Below are positions 1 to 15,737 of a stretch of 64,000 nt of DNA, in pieces (position 1 is the stretch's first letter; each line of letters opens with the position of its first letter). Source of the stretch: Populus alba (Eukaryota; Streptophyta; Magnoliopsida; Malpighiales; Salicaceae); NCBI RefSeq assembly GCF_005239225.2, contig NC_133297.1:1558392-1622391 (forward strand), read 5' to 3'. The position numbers and the translations under genes were made by a program. The notes under the pieces are model-generated. The model saw only the letters and a list, made by a program, of their open reading frames with translations, was not told the origin of the DNA and made no database searches.

Positions 1-683
<683 letters not shown>

Positions 684-1134
684 TTTGTTTTGGAAGATTG
701 CAGCAGAGGAAGATAGGAAATGGAGTAGACAGTAAAGACAGCTACTGGGAGTGTAAGAGCAAGCGAAAGTAGGAAGCCAACAACCTGTGGTTTGGAGCTT
801 CCAAGTTCTCGCATTAATAAGAGCTGCTTTGCTTTTGGTGGTGTCGACGTGTCGTGTTTCTTTCTAAAGTTTTTTTTTAAAACAAAAAGTGATTTTTTTT
901 AAATTAATTTTTTATATATATTTTTAAATTATTTTAATATACTAAAATTAATTTTTAAAATATAAAATAATATTATTTTAATATATTTCTAAATAAAAAT
1001 CACAATAAAAAATTATAATTTTCAAACATCCTAATACGAATATGGCTCTTCTAAAGTCGTTGTGCTGAAATGCCTACGTGGCATGAAATCTAAAGTTTTA
1101 TTGTATAATTGAATCAGAACCGTTGAAGATAGTA

Positions 1135-1333
1135 TGTTTGGAAATAGGTTTAGGATTGCTTTTTAAAATATTTTTTATTCAGAAAAATATATTAATAATA
1201 TTTTTTTATTTTTTAAAAAATTATTTTTAAAATTAGCACATCAAAATAATTTAAAAATATAAAAAATATTTTAATTTAAAATAAAAACATTTTAATTTTT
1301 TTTAAAATATTTTTAAAACTCAATACTAAACAC
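1135..1333. repeat. Short dispersed AT-rich element
   Basis: It begins TGTTTGG, ends near ACTAAACACA, and has an AT-rich interior with the recurring blocks CTTTTTAAAATATTTTT, TATTTTTTAAAAAATTA and CACATCAAAATAATTTAAA. The same block order recurs near 19161, 24718 and 26800, so it looks like one copy of a short non-autonomous family. The ends are approximate. Confidence 0.4.
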
Positions 1334-2046
1334 ATCATCAACGACATAGCTTACCTGAATCTTCTTTATGATACGTTTTTTCCTAAAGAATAGCAATTTT
1401 TTTATTGTTATTTCCTGCACAAATAGTTAATTTCTTTATGGAGACAAGTTATGTAATACTTATCTTTTTTTATATTTTTTTATTACATAAATTCTTAATA
1501 ACATATTTTTATCGGTTTCATCTTGCGTTTTGTCGTTGTTTATAACAGTACTCACGCACCATAACCATTATTTTCTTTTACTTATCACATGTGGTATTGC
1601 AGACGATAATTTTCAGGGGAAAAAAAAATTAAATTTGAGTTATTTTAAAGGACAACTAGGGAAATTTTTATGCTGTTAGGGAAGCACCGTACAAATAGTT
1701 ATTTTTTTGGAATTTAAAATATAAAATTCATAACTCATAAAAATTAATAAAAATATTTCTATTCAATATTTTTCTTTTAATTGTATCTCTGTTTCTTTAA
1801 ATTTTATTTCAATAAATAACTACTAAAATGTTGCGAAATAATTCACAATCACTATAAAATTTTCTGTACGAGTTTATTAGATTGACAATATTTATATAAT
1901 ATCTATTATTGATAGAATAAAATGATTTAAATAAAAGAAAAGGAAAACTGATTCCAAACTTTTTGTCACGTCTTTGTGCAGTCGTCCTGGAAAATGATGG
2001 TACCCTTCCCCACCATTTCCATTTCCACTAACCTTGAGAAATGCCG

Positions 2047-3460
2047 TGCTACAATATAACTTGATTTTTTTCATAAAATATTTTTTTTATTAATTTTATT
2101 TTTTAAAATTTCAACTAGGTATTTTTATTCGCAATCTTGTTTAAATTTTGTTTCACTTGTAAAAATAACGTTTTGTAAGGTATTTAATGTTTCAAGCAAG
2201 TAATTTTAATATAAATTCTTAATTAAAAGATCAAAATAGTATGAGAGTAAAATTAATAATAAAAATATTTTAAATATATAGTTAAAACTACCTCAAAAAC
2301 TTAAACATATAAATTTTAAAAATTTTTCTTATGATTATAGTAAATTCAAGTTTGAGTTATTAATTTATTGATTTGGTGTACTTTAATAATATGTTTTAGC
2401 AGTCAGTAATTTAATTAATTACATCATAATTGTGCTAGATATTAATCGGATGTCATAATTTTAATTTAATAAATACTTTGTTACCTTAAAAAACAAATAA
2501 ATTCCACTGCTAATACTAATAACAAAAGTGAGCTCGAAAAAAGAGTTTCTAAAAAAAAGAATTTTGAAAAGTGCACACAAACATGCTTTTGTCCGCTTGA
2601 CCGCATTTAATCCATGCAATCCTGTAAACCAATCGTTTCGCCACGTCAGCGCCTTATCTTAATTCTCTCAAATTTGATCACTCTTTGCGTGTTAATTACA
2701 AGAAGATGAATACGGTATCTGTCATCATGTACCGTCCATGATGGAACAATACGGTATCTATCATCCCGACAACATCATTTTAAGCCACGTCATTGATACA
2801 ATATAGCTCGATTTTTTTTATATAAAACACTTTTTATATTAATTTTATTTTTAAAATTTTCAACTACGTATTTTTATTTGTATTTTTTTAAAAAATTTAT
2901 TTTTCTTATAAAAAAACAACATTGTTTGGAAGGTATTTAATATTTTATGTCAAGTAATTTTTAATATAAATTATTAGTTAAAAAATCAAAATAATATAAA
3001 ATTAAAACTGATATAAAAAATATTTTAAATATATAACTAAAACTAATCAATAATATAAATATATATTTAAAAATTCCTCTGATAATTATAGTATTTTCAA
3101 GTTTGAGTTATTAATTTATTGATTCAGTGTACTTTAATAATTTGTTTTATCAGTCAATAATTTAATTAATTACACCATAATTGTGTTAAATATTAATCAT
3201 ATGTCATAATTATAATTTAATAGATACTTTTTAACCTTAAAAAATAAAATAAATACCCCTACTAATACTAATAATAAAAGTGAATTCGAGAAAAGAGTTT
3301 TGAGAAAAAGAATTTTTTAAAAAAACACAAACACATGCTTTTATCTCCTGGATCAAATTTAATTATGTAATCCTTAAAATCAATCGTTTCGCCACGCAAA
3401 CACTTTATGTTCACGTTATCTTAATTCTCTTAAATTTGATCATTTTATGCGTGTTAACTA
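2047..3460. repeat. Diverged direct duplication, about 750-bp offset
   Basis: Copy 1 (about 2047-2700) and copy 2 (about 2796-3460) share blocks in the same order: ACAATATA..TCGATTTTT, CAACTA.GTATTTTTATT, TTTGAGTTATTAATTTATTG, CAGTCA.TAATTTAATTAA, CCAATCGTTTCGCCACG and TCTTAATTCTCT.AAATTTG. The block at 2401 recurs at 3152. Mutations and small indels are frequent, so the duplication is old. No coding sequence is involved. Confidence 0.8.
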
Positions 3461-5004
3461 TAATTTAATTTATGTAATTTAATAAAACTTATTAATTGAT
3501 CATTAGTTTATTTATTTTCTTTAATTTAACGTTTTTTTTTTTCAATTTCTTTTCTTTTTGAAGAAATATAAAAGAGGAAACGGGAAGTAGATAAAAAGGA
3601 AAAATATTGGCAAGGAAAGGAGGTATTTTTTTAATAAAAAATATTTAATCAACCCATGATTAATGTTGATAAAAAAACTGAGTTGTTAAACTTTATATTA
3701 CATGGATCAATTAATTATTTATGATAAGTTATAAAGATTAAGTCATTACAAACTCCTCTTTCCCCTTGAATTTTCTATCACTATATGGTATATTGACTTA
3801 ATTCGTGACAAAATACATTCAAATCACAAGCTAAATTTTTAAGTTGATGGCGTAAAGTAATTTAACATGCATCTAGAATTAAACTAGACTAATTTTATAC
3901 AAATCATGAATTAAGCTGCTCGAGTTCTTCTTTTTCTTTTTTATACCTGTGAGAGTTCTTCTTTTTCTTTTTCATACATGTGAGTATTGTGTTAGTTTAC
4001 GCGTATCTTAATTAATTTCCTGATATCTTGAAGTTAACGATCATATAAACTTTAAGTGGTCCTGAGGTTTGTGACACTTGAATTGATGACTTCTGAAGAG
4101 CAAATTTAGAGCCTAACCAGTTAAACTATACCTTTCATTGTTAAGCTACTTAAATTCTTTTTTTTTTTTTTTTTTATCAACGTGGTTGTTCGGATCAGCT
4201 TGCACACTTCTTCTTTTGTTTTTTTGCTTATCCATTATCACTTCTGTTTTTACATAATTCTAAAAATTATATTTATTTTTAAAAGATATAAAATTAATAT
4301 CTGCTTTAGTATTTATTATTATTATTATTTTAATTTGTTTACATCACAATATCAATAAAAATCATATTTTGATAAGAGATGGATCCAAGTGAAATGAATG
4401 ACTCGGAACAGGTTGAAAAATACTAAAATATCTTGGGATAATTTTTTAATGATTAATAGAATCTGAAAAAAAATCAAAATTACCCTTTGTTCCTTGCAAC
4501 AAAGGCTTTTATTTCTTTCCACCCAAAGATAAAATGATAATTTCACTCCACAGTAAATCTTTTCTAGCACTACAACGAAAAATCCAAGCCCTTGGCAGTA
4601 CGCAAGATAAAATCAACTAAATTACTAGGGTTTTACAGGGAGATATAATTAGACCAGCTCCAAATGCAATTTGACTCGATTACAAACATAGCTGCCAATC
4701 CGGTCTGGCAATTTAACCATGACTCAAAACTTGATCCCGGGTTGAATTTTAATAATCCAATCATATCGAATAAACCCGATAGGATCATTTACAACACAGA
4801 AAAAAATAAAATGAAATAATTGACACATGTTTATTCAATGCCGGCGAGTTGATTCGACAACCTAATACAGCAGGGTTTTTTTTTTTTTTTTTTTTTTTTA
4901 TCAATTCGGAATCAGGACGACAATGTGATTACAAACCTTGATACAGAACAAAATGCCTCCAATCTCCAAGTTTATTCTCAAAAACAGACATAACACCACC
5001 CGTA

Positions 5005-6269
<1,265 letters not shown>

Positions 6270-7429
6270 GTTAACTTGTTGCTGCTTCTGGTTATGTTTT
6301 GATTCGGAATCGCCCTATTAAAATTGGTTCTCGCGTGAAAACAAGAGCTATGTGACGCGAGCCATGACATACGTGACACCTAGATAGAGTTTTCTAGTAA
6401 AGCCTGCCTGTCGGGATTATCCGACAAAAGTCATGATAAGAAACGTGATTCGATTTTTACTTTTAGTTAAATTTAACATTAATTTAGAGGATTAGTATGT
6501 AATTTGATTGAGCTTGTTAAATTAAAAAAAAAAAAAAAAAAAAACTAAAGGAAATGAGTTTTTACTGTTAAAAAAATCCCCTTTGATTGTAATTTTTTTT
6601 CCTTTTGTTTTCTATATCATATCAACCAAACTTTCATTTTTCAACAGCTTGTGCAGGACACTCTGCTGACTCGGATGATTAGAAGCAAGTAAACACAACA
6701 AAAATACCAATTTTCTACCTTTCCATAATACAAAATCAGGCAAACAAAAAATTGTAATCTACAAATACACCCTCCATCTATCGAATTGGTATCAAGTTGG
6801 TCCCTGTTGACTGCACCAACAACACCATCAATTTGTGCATTTTATGACTCAGTTGGTTTTGTTGCAAGCACTTAGCAACCCATGACATACAAATTGGTAT
6901 AATTAATCGAGTTTGAGCGGGTTTTGATTGTCTCAAATTTTTATTTGATTTAACATATTTTTATACTTTTTTGGTTATCTAGGTGGAACAGTTTAGCTAA
7001 GGTTGATTAAATCATATTAAAATAATTTTTACAAAATTTAATTGAAAATTTAAAATGAAAAAAAAATCAAATCAAAAGATTAAATTTAATAAAAATATCA
7101 AATAATTATATTTCATGATACATGCTTTTTTGTATTGTAGGCAGAGTTGTAACTTTAAGTTGCCTGTCTTGTGGGCTCTGGACTCTGACCTCGAAGGGAG
7201 GCAGCCAAGACAAGTTGTTAACTAATATTAATTCCAGCCCAGTCGGAGTTTTTTCTTATAAAATTAAGAACAAAGAGAAATAGACCTCCAGCAAATACAT
7301 TTTTTCTTCAGAATTCAGATATGCTTTAATAGAAATCATCAACAATAAGAAAATCCACCAATCTTCCAAATTATTTTTTAAAACAACATGACAGAAGCAA
7401 AAAGACCAGCAAACCTAAATCCACCAAAC
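6270..7429. other. Spacer between PRISE copies 2 and 3
   Basis: This 1.2-kb AT-rich spacer holds the copy 2 promoter side (just right of 6269) and the copy 3 3' side. It contains a poly-A run at about 6522-6543. No further gene or structured element was recognised. Confidence 0.65.
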
Positions 7430-8717
<1,288 letters not shown>

Positions 8718-11700
8718 TTTCTAGACAAGATTCTAAGTTCTAACCAAGAGTCAATCTTCACTGTCTCGCAAACTTGTTTGCCGTGTTAGGTTTCTATGGT
8801 GCCAATTCTTGAAGATTGTTATATAGGTGGCGTGGACGACGGTCTGGGATGGTTTAATGATTTTTTCAGGCCTGGCTCACTGTCTGTGGTCACACATGCA
8901 GCGATTCTAGCAATCTTTTCTTGGCAAACTCTGGTGATATTTATTATCTATCTATCCATGTATATATAACGAAGTGCTAGTGCCCACTGCCCACCAACGT
9001 TTCAATTGCCAGTCTCTTAATTCAATTTTTAATTTTTGCTTAAAAGAATATTTTTTCTATAAATTTTTGTTTCTGATATTATTAAAAAAAGAAGAAGTTA
9101 TACCTCCTCAGTAAACACATATTCATTCTATCTGTAATAACAAAACGACAAGTCGAGAAAGTTAGTTGAATGGTATTATTGCTTTTTTTCTTACAATCAC
9201 ACGATACAAATATGGGGACATGGGCCTCTGCAAGAGAGGGAGGGAATCGGTGAACCGCTGTTCAAGATTCACAACAAACATTTATTTGTCTTTTATGGGC
9301 AACAGACAAGTTAATCCAACGCCACCTGGTTTAGCATCATAGCAGATTTGTTCCAAGTCTAGCTTGGGCCATGAAGCGATGACGCAGGGGCTAGCCTACC
9401 TAACTCGAATCTGGCTTCATCTGGCACTTGCAAGTTTGATGGGTGTAACTATAGGGTGCTTACCCTCGCTGCCTAGTTGAGAGTGCAATAAAATATCTCA
9501 TTAATATTTTTTTTTTAAATAATTTTAATATGTTAATCTTTTAAATAAAAAAATAAAAATTATTTTACTTTATTTTTAAAATAAAAAATACTTTTAAAAA
9601 TTATCATACATCATAATACTAAACCCACAATATAAAAACCAATGGATTGTTGTCTATGGATCTAAATTAGATACATTCTAATTTTTCTACAAAAAAAAAT
9701 CAATGATGAAAATTTTAAAAAAAAACAATTCAGTGAATCATAAAAAAACTAGCAATAAATCTACAAATTAACGGTAGTAAAAATATTATCCATAATAGTT
9801 TTTTTAAAAAATTTATAATGGAATTGTAATTCATGATTACTTTTTATATATATTTTCTTGTAATTTTTTTTATTAACGTAGATCTTTGAGCCAGTTTACA
9901 TGCATCTCAACTAATCTCACGAGAACAACTATGTAAATCTTTAATGACTCTAAAATAACTCGAATTCGTGATTATTATAAAGTTAATCTAAGATTTAATC
10001 AATTGAGATGACTAGTACAATGACTACTAGTGTTAACCACATATGTTCACCCACTTGAATAGTATAAGAAAAAATAACTGAAAATATTTCAGGAATTGAT
10101 CAAACTGTGCATGGTATTGAATTTTCACACCTTCGGCAGTATCAGTCTTGATGCAGCCATTCAGGAATATTACACAGCCCATCAAGCTGACTTGGGCCAA
10201 ACCTTTTATGTCAAAGGCCTGCGATCTTCTCCACGGGCTCTTTCTGTGAGAATTTGCAGGAGAGGACAGGCAGGGAGCTCTAGTTAAGTCGCTAATGGCA
10301 GCATCTAGGTCTCCAAGCAGTGGCTCTGAGCTCGGTCACTGTGAAGGACCGCCCTCTCTTTTTCTTAACCTCAATGGACATTATTCTTGCATTGTTTCAC
10401 TAGCAGCTCTGACAGAGATGGTACTTTGCTGCATCTGTTTCTGAGCTTGAGAATGGAAGATCCAATGGTTACAAGATGTTATTCGTGTTCATCCTTCTGA
10501 AGGGTATAAAGGCATTCCACATATCTTATACAAGCACGAAACTGATCCTATGATCACCATGCTGTAAGATGTCAGGATGAGAGAAATTTTTTTATTATTC
10601 GGAGCCCAGTGGAGGAGGCAGCATCTACATTTCTCCACCCCTCAAAACCCAAAATAATGGCAATCGTCAATCTAACCCATTAAATAGCAAAAGAATTCTC
10701 TTTTCTCAGCCGTTAATGAGCATAAAACAATCCATAGATTTTGCTTTGTTTTCTCTTCTATGCTCTCCAAGTGGTTCCCACATCATAAACCGAGTGGTCC
10801 TCGCCAGCCTCAAGGAGAGGACGATACATGCTCTCTACACTTCTTCACCTCACAAAACCCATACAATTGAGAAATTTCAATTGCCTTATCTTCCCGAGCA
10901 GTTCATGGACCTCAAGTAACGCGTAAATTGAACATCATTTTCTCTTCATAAAGCAAGTGGTCCTATCACTCGGCATTTTAGACCTGAACTCACATAACAG
11001 CTCTGCTTTGCTTTTGAATCTCACTATTTTCACTCTCTAGATCCTCTAAAGGGATCGCATAAGCAACAAGATAAGTTTTCGCAGATTCCTGGATGTTACA
11101 AAACAGTTAAAGTACTCAGATTAATTACAACAAAGTTTCCTGATTTTCTATACGGGTTCTTCACCATGCCGTCCAGAATCTACATTTTCGTTTGAGTTCC
11201 TTCATTAACCTTTCCATTACTACTCTCACGGTCGCATTTTCGTTAGAAAACTAGTTTAACCATAACTGCATGCAAAAGTGCAAAACATAAAACACTGACA
11301 GGAGAGAACTGAGAAGCTTAGCACCAAATGTTGATGGTCTAACCAACTGCAACTTTGGTGAGGGTTTAGTTTCTTCTAATTAGGAAAACTTTCCCCTTTT
11401 CACCACAATCGCACAAACTATGCAAGACTGAAGTGATGGATGCCATATGTACAGGGTTAAAATCTTAACCCTTAGCGTGCACTCTCCCCTGATTTCTTCC
11501 ACTTCCAAGTTATGATAATGGTTACCGTAACATGATCTCAAGTGGGCTGCAAAAGGAAGTGACGGACCGCAGGGTGAACATGGAACATGGCCCTTTCACA
11601 TTCTTCAACTTATAGCTTCAATTACATACTAACTCCATAACTAACAAATCTGAGAACAGAAGCTTGGAGAGACTAAAAAGCAGGCATACGGATTTTAATC

Positions 11701-13288
11701 CATCTAAAGCAAAGGCAATGCAGCCACATTAGACTCTGTAGCAATGGTAGACATGGTTTGCTTCTGTAACTTTTTGAATAAAAGTTTGAATGTTTCTTTC
11801 TACCAATTTCTTGAGTCAAATGTTGAAAGTATCCAAAGAAACAAAGATTTGGTTTTTTCATATATCAATATCAAATAAAGATTTTGTAGCATTCTGGGCA
11901 TGGCACAAGGTGGAGAGAACCTCCTCCAAGCATTAATGCTCTCCATAACAGATTATGGCACCTTTAAGATACGTTTCTGTTGTGGAGAACTACTAACCTG
12001 CTAATTTGGCACCTACTTGGAACTTTTCAGGCTGTTCAAGGCTGAAATGTTTTCTTGGAAAAAAGGGAAATCTTGATAAACTATGCATATTGGCAAATAA
12101 TCCACAAAAATAGAAAAAAAAAAAACTCAAAAATCTTGCCTTTTATCTGGCAATCTCAGAACCCTAACAAAACAGTAAGGTTCCCTCTCGCAGTCAGTGA
12201 CCGTGTCCTGATGTCCAGGTCCATAACGCGTAGCTTGGTTGTATTTTGCATAATTAAAGCTCCCTTTTTCCTCCAAGGTAAACTTTTAAATTTCACATTG
12301 CAGGGATTTTACTTAGCTTAAGCACCAAGGGCGACACTGATTACTCAAAGCTTCAAAGAGACTAATTAGTTTTCAACTTTATTTTCCTCGAGCTTAAAAA
12401 TCCCTAATCCTTCTTTTTATTCATCTCAAGCTCAAGACCAAGTACTTCTCCGATGTCACATTAATCAACAGTTTGGAGCAACACAAACAGATGGTTTAAA
12501 AGAAATTTGTTTTATATTTTGGAGAACCCTAAAATCATAGTTACAAGATTCAGATCCAGATCACAAACTGATTGGGTCAATTCTTGGGTCAGCAGTTGAT
12601 TGGGTCAACCTAATTTTTTAAAACCAAAACAACATTGTTTTGGGAAAACAAATTCAAAATAAAACCCTATTTAAAACCAGGTTTAGCGCGGTTGTTCACC
12701 AAATTGATGACAACAATACCACGAGGCGTGAAGCAAAATCAAGGCTATGGACCATCGAGGCTTGTGCCCCGACAACACGGTAAAGTAATCGCCCAGGCTG
12801 GGGAGTCCATACAGAAATTATCTACCTAAATTTCTGCAACAGCGTCAGTCAACAGAGAACTCGAGCATAAATTGAGGAAGTGCACTTACGAAAGGTAAAT
12901 GATACACCACAATTGAATGGCTTCATAGATGAAATCTTTTTGAGAAGCCAAACAAAGGAAATGGAACCTCAGATATCCACTATTCCAGGAGGGTGAACGG
13001 AAAACCAACCTTTGTTAGCTGTCACCCACCATAAACACAAGCTCTGGCTCCATGATGGAATTCTTCCTTGAGAATAAGTTTTCAACCAGAACCTGAGAGA
13101 ATATGTAAATGGCTATGCTCTATTTACAAATTCAAAGGGACATTGATTCAATGCCAATACTTCACAAAACCACTAATAAGTTCCTACCTTTACCATTCAC
13201 CTTCTAATTGGCTGGTAAGAGTAAAACTAGACGCCTAATCTAGCAGTGTGATGATAAGATACCACAAGCCCTTTCCAGCCCCTTCCTT
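8718..13288. other. Gene-poor stretch of mixed base composition
   Basis: No gene could be supported in these 4.6 kb. AT-rich filler at 9480-10080 separates less AT-rich blocks at about 9180-9480, 10090-10560 and 10700-12500. The latter look like former transcribed or genic DNA but have only short ORFs with no recognisable domain, for example 63 aa at 10096-10287 and 88 aa at 12055-12321. The part just left of 13288 is probably the 3' UTR of the DUF620 gene. Confidence 0.5.
8819..8828 (-). promoter_or_regulatory. TATA-like box of PRISE copy 3
   Basis: The minus strand reads CCTATATAAC about 105 bp upstream of the copy 3 start codon. The position suits a plant TATA box with a 60-80 nt leader. 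No experimental support is visible. Confidence 0.45.
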
Positions 13289-15615
13289 CTAAACATCTGT
13301 TTTCCACATCATATTGTTAGTAGCATTTTCATGAGATCTCTCTAGCGCAGCAACTTTAGCACGATGGGCTGAAGCAGTCACAGCAGGCTTTACCCTCTGA
13401 CTGCGAGGAAGCTCGCAGGTTTCACTAATAGAAGCAAACCTTAATTCAGCAGGAGGAATAAAACAGTCCATGGACAGGCCAGGGACATTGAATGCCACTT
13501 CTTCAATTGCCCATGCTTCTTCCATTCGGGTCCTAGTGTGGCTCATTGCCGTATCTCCAAACCGGAAAAGGGTTACTACTGAACGCCCGGAATGAGCAAT
13601 CATGATACCATCCACTAGCCTGTAATCATCAAGGAAAGAATTGATTGTGGTCTCCCAGTAGACGGCGTCACCTCCATTGTTCTGGATGCGGGTCAAATGA
13701 GAGTCTTCTAAATGAACAAGGAGTCCTGTTTTCTGGCTGAAGTAGCCAAACAAAACATGCCTTATGATCTCTGCTGGCCCTTCACTCCTGGCCTTGAGAG
13801 TTGCAGGATCTGCACATATCTTGAGGATAAAGCAATCATCTCCATTGATCTTCTTCTCCCCAATGCATCTTGCATTAGTAAACATGCTTGCAGTTGTTCT
13901 TGGATCAAGGCCCTGGGAATGAACATGAGCATTTAAACAATCATTAGATCAAAGAACTGCCTGTTTGTTAGGTAGTAAAATGAGTGAAAGATGAGAAGCA
14001 TCTCACCTGAAGTGCACGGCGCAAGGGTCTAACAGGACCTTTAGCAGCATGTGCACCAAGCCAAGGTGTATGCCTCCACACAAGCTTCCCATTGCAGCCA
14101 GCATGAACCTTGCTTCCACCAAGCGCAAGCTCAACATACCACATATCTGGATTCATTTGCCACAAGACAAACCCACCAGACTCTGCAGCTTTGGAAGAGT
14201 TCCTATTTCTAGTGACCTTGTTAGCCGTCTCAAATTCTGAAGCTATCATCCTCACCTTCCCCATAGCATACGCATTGTGAATGGAATTCTGAAGCCTTTG
14301 CCCTCCTGATGCTGCTGTATACTGCTGTAATATGTACTGTGCAGATGAAGTTTCCTGCAATCACCAACATAAAACCACCTTAGCATGTATATTATTAAAA
14401 TAAAAGAGCATACCCCATCGATCAATCTAACAATAGCAAAGATTCAACTAATCAACACCATCTTTATAATTATTATTTTGAAGTAAAAAAAGAAAATGAT
14501 AATTCCAAACACATTTCCCCCTTTGTTTTAACTACAAGCACAAGCAACGAATTAAAGAGTAATCATATCATATTGCGTATATTTCCAGATACACAAACCC
14601 AAGGAATAGAATCTTACATCACAAAAAATATGAGTGATTGTCTCGAGAAACTCTATAATGCTCAAGCTGTAACTACTAAAACTTATAGCATAGGAGGGAG
14701 ACTGATACAAGAAAATATTTTTGAGAATTAGAGAGATATTCTTTTCACTTTTAGTGCGTCAGAATATGATTTTCTCTCTTATTTTTGTTTCTATCTTTTT
14801 TCCAATGCTGTAAATATTGATAGTTACAGCTCCGAGTACCGCAAAATCTTCCGAGTGATTCTATCAACAAACATCCTTTTTTCTTAAAAAAATGTTGCTC
14901 CTAAACAAGCATGAAATGAAAACAAAGAAACCCACTTTGATTTCAACATTTCATCAAAGGAATCAACTTTTTGCATAAGAACACAGTAACTTTACTCAAC
15001 TGAAGCAGTGACATTACTGTAAAGTAAATTAATGCTGAAAACCGTCAAAAAAATAGCAGAAATCCAGAAAAAAAAAACTTCATTTTTGTGTTATTTTTAA
15101 GCAATCATCCAGTATAAAAACTAAAGCAGAGAAAAATTGCAAGAGAGAGAGAAGGGGCTCACAATGGGAGTATCTTTTATACTAAGGTGAGGCAAAGGCT
15201 CAGCAGTGCTAACGTGAACCGGAGCAAGCGGGGCACCCAAGACACCAAGCAATAACCTCAGATCGGACCGTTTACTAGTGTTATTACAAGCATTTGATGA
15301 GGAAGACACAACTGAAGACGGTCCTCCTCTTGAAAGTTGTCCTTTCATCCACTGGCCCCACTTACCTTCCATCCTTGAATCTCCACCATCATCTTGATCT
15401 GGTCCCTCTTTCAACGGTGATAAAGCTTCCGCTGGCCTCAAGCTCCCTGATCTAGGAATGATCAAGGGCTCTGGCTTCGCCACGTGCTGTCCATGTCCTT
15501 TTCTCCTCCTTAGCAAACTAGACATCGGTGATGCACTCCTCGCCGGACTCTTCGCTCGTGACCTCCCCGGTGATAGTCCTCTAACAACTGAAAAGAACCC
15601 CTGCTTCCTCTCCAT
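13289..15615 (-). CDS. DUF620 family protein
   Basis: This gene encodes a 474-aa plant DUF620 protein of unknown biochemical function. Exons are 15615-15163 (151 codons), 14354-14007 (116) and 13912-13289 (207 plus stop), joined in phase 0 with donors GTGAGC and GTGAGA and acceptors ATTGCAG and TTCCCAG. The N-terminal third is low-complexity and basic (SPGRSRAKSPARSASP), then KWGQWMKGQLSR. The conserved domain follows: ILQQYTAASGGQRLQNSI, VRMIASEFET, GGFVLWQMNPDMWYVEL, GCNGKLVWRHTPWLG, RPLRRALQGLDPRTTASMF, then IIRHVLFGYFSQKTGLLVH and GRSVVTLFRFGD. No signal peptide or membrane segment is seen, so it is probably intracellular. It is a single gene without related neighbours. The family assignment comes from recalled conserved blocks. 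Confidence 0.92.
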
Positions 15616-15680
15616 TTTTACAGTCTTTCACTGTTGCAAGAGCGAAGCTAGCCAAAAAAAAAAACCGAAGCAAAGCGAGT

Positions 15681-15737
15681 GGGGAGAGAGAGAGAGAGAG
15701 CGAGGGAGGGAGGGAGGGAGTGGTGTGTGAGAGAGAG
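15681..15737. repeat. GA/GGGA microsatellite upstream of the DUF620 gene
   Basis: The run (GA)n followed by (GGGA)n and GAGAGAGA lies 65-120 bp upstream of the DUF620 start, in the presumed 5' UTR or core promoter. On the coding strand it is a CT-rich tract, common in plant leaders. It should be length-polymorphic. Confidence 0.75.

Larger units (their letters stand above)
684..5004. other. AT-rich spacer between PRISE copies 1 and 2
   Basis: I see no gene in this 4.3-kb stretch. It is strongly AT-rich and holds a short dispersed repeat (about 1135-1333), a diverged direct duplication (about 2047-2700 and 2796-3460), and a poly-T run near 4876-4899. The promoter of copy 1 should lie just after 683, but no convincing TATA element stands out there. 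Confidence 0.7.

Noticed and set aside
10096..10287. Possible 63-aa plus-strand protein
   Set aside because: No recognisable domain, no support for promoter or splicing, and too short to separate from chance.
15458..15730. Plus-strand 90-aa frame over the DUF620 first exon and GA repeat
   Set aside because: It is antisense to a supported exon and ends in low-complexity repeat translation.
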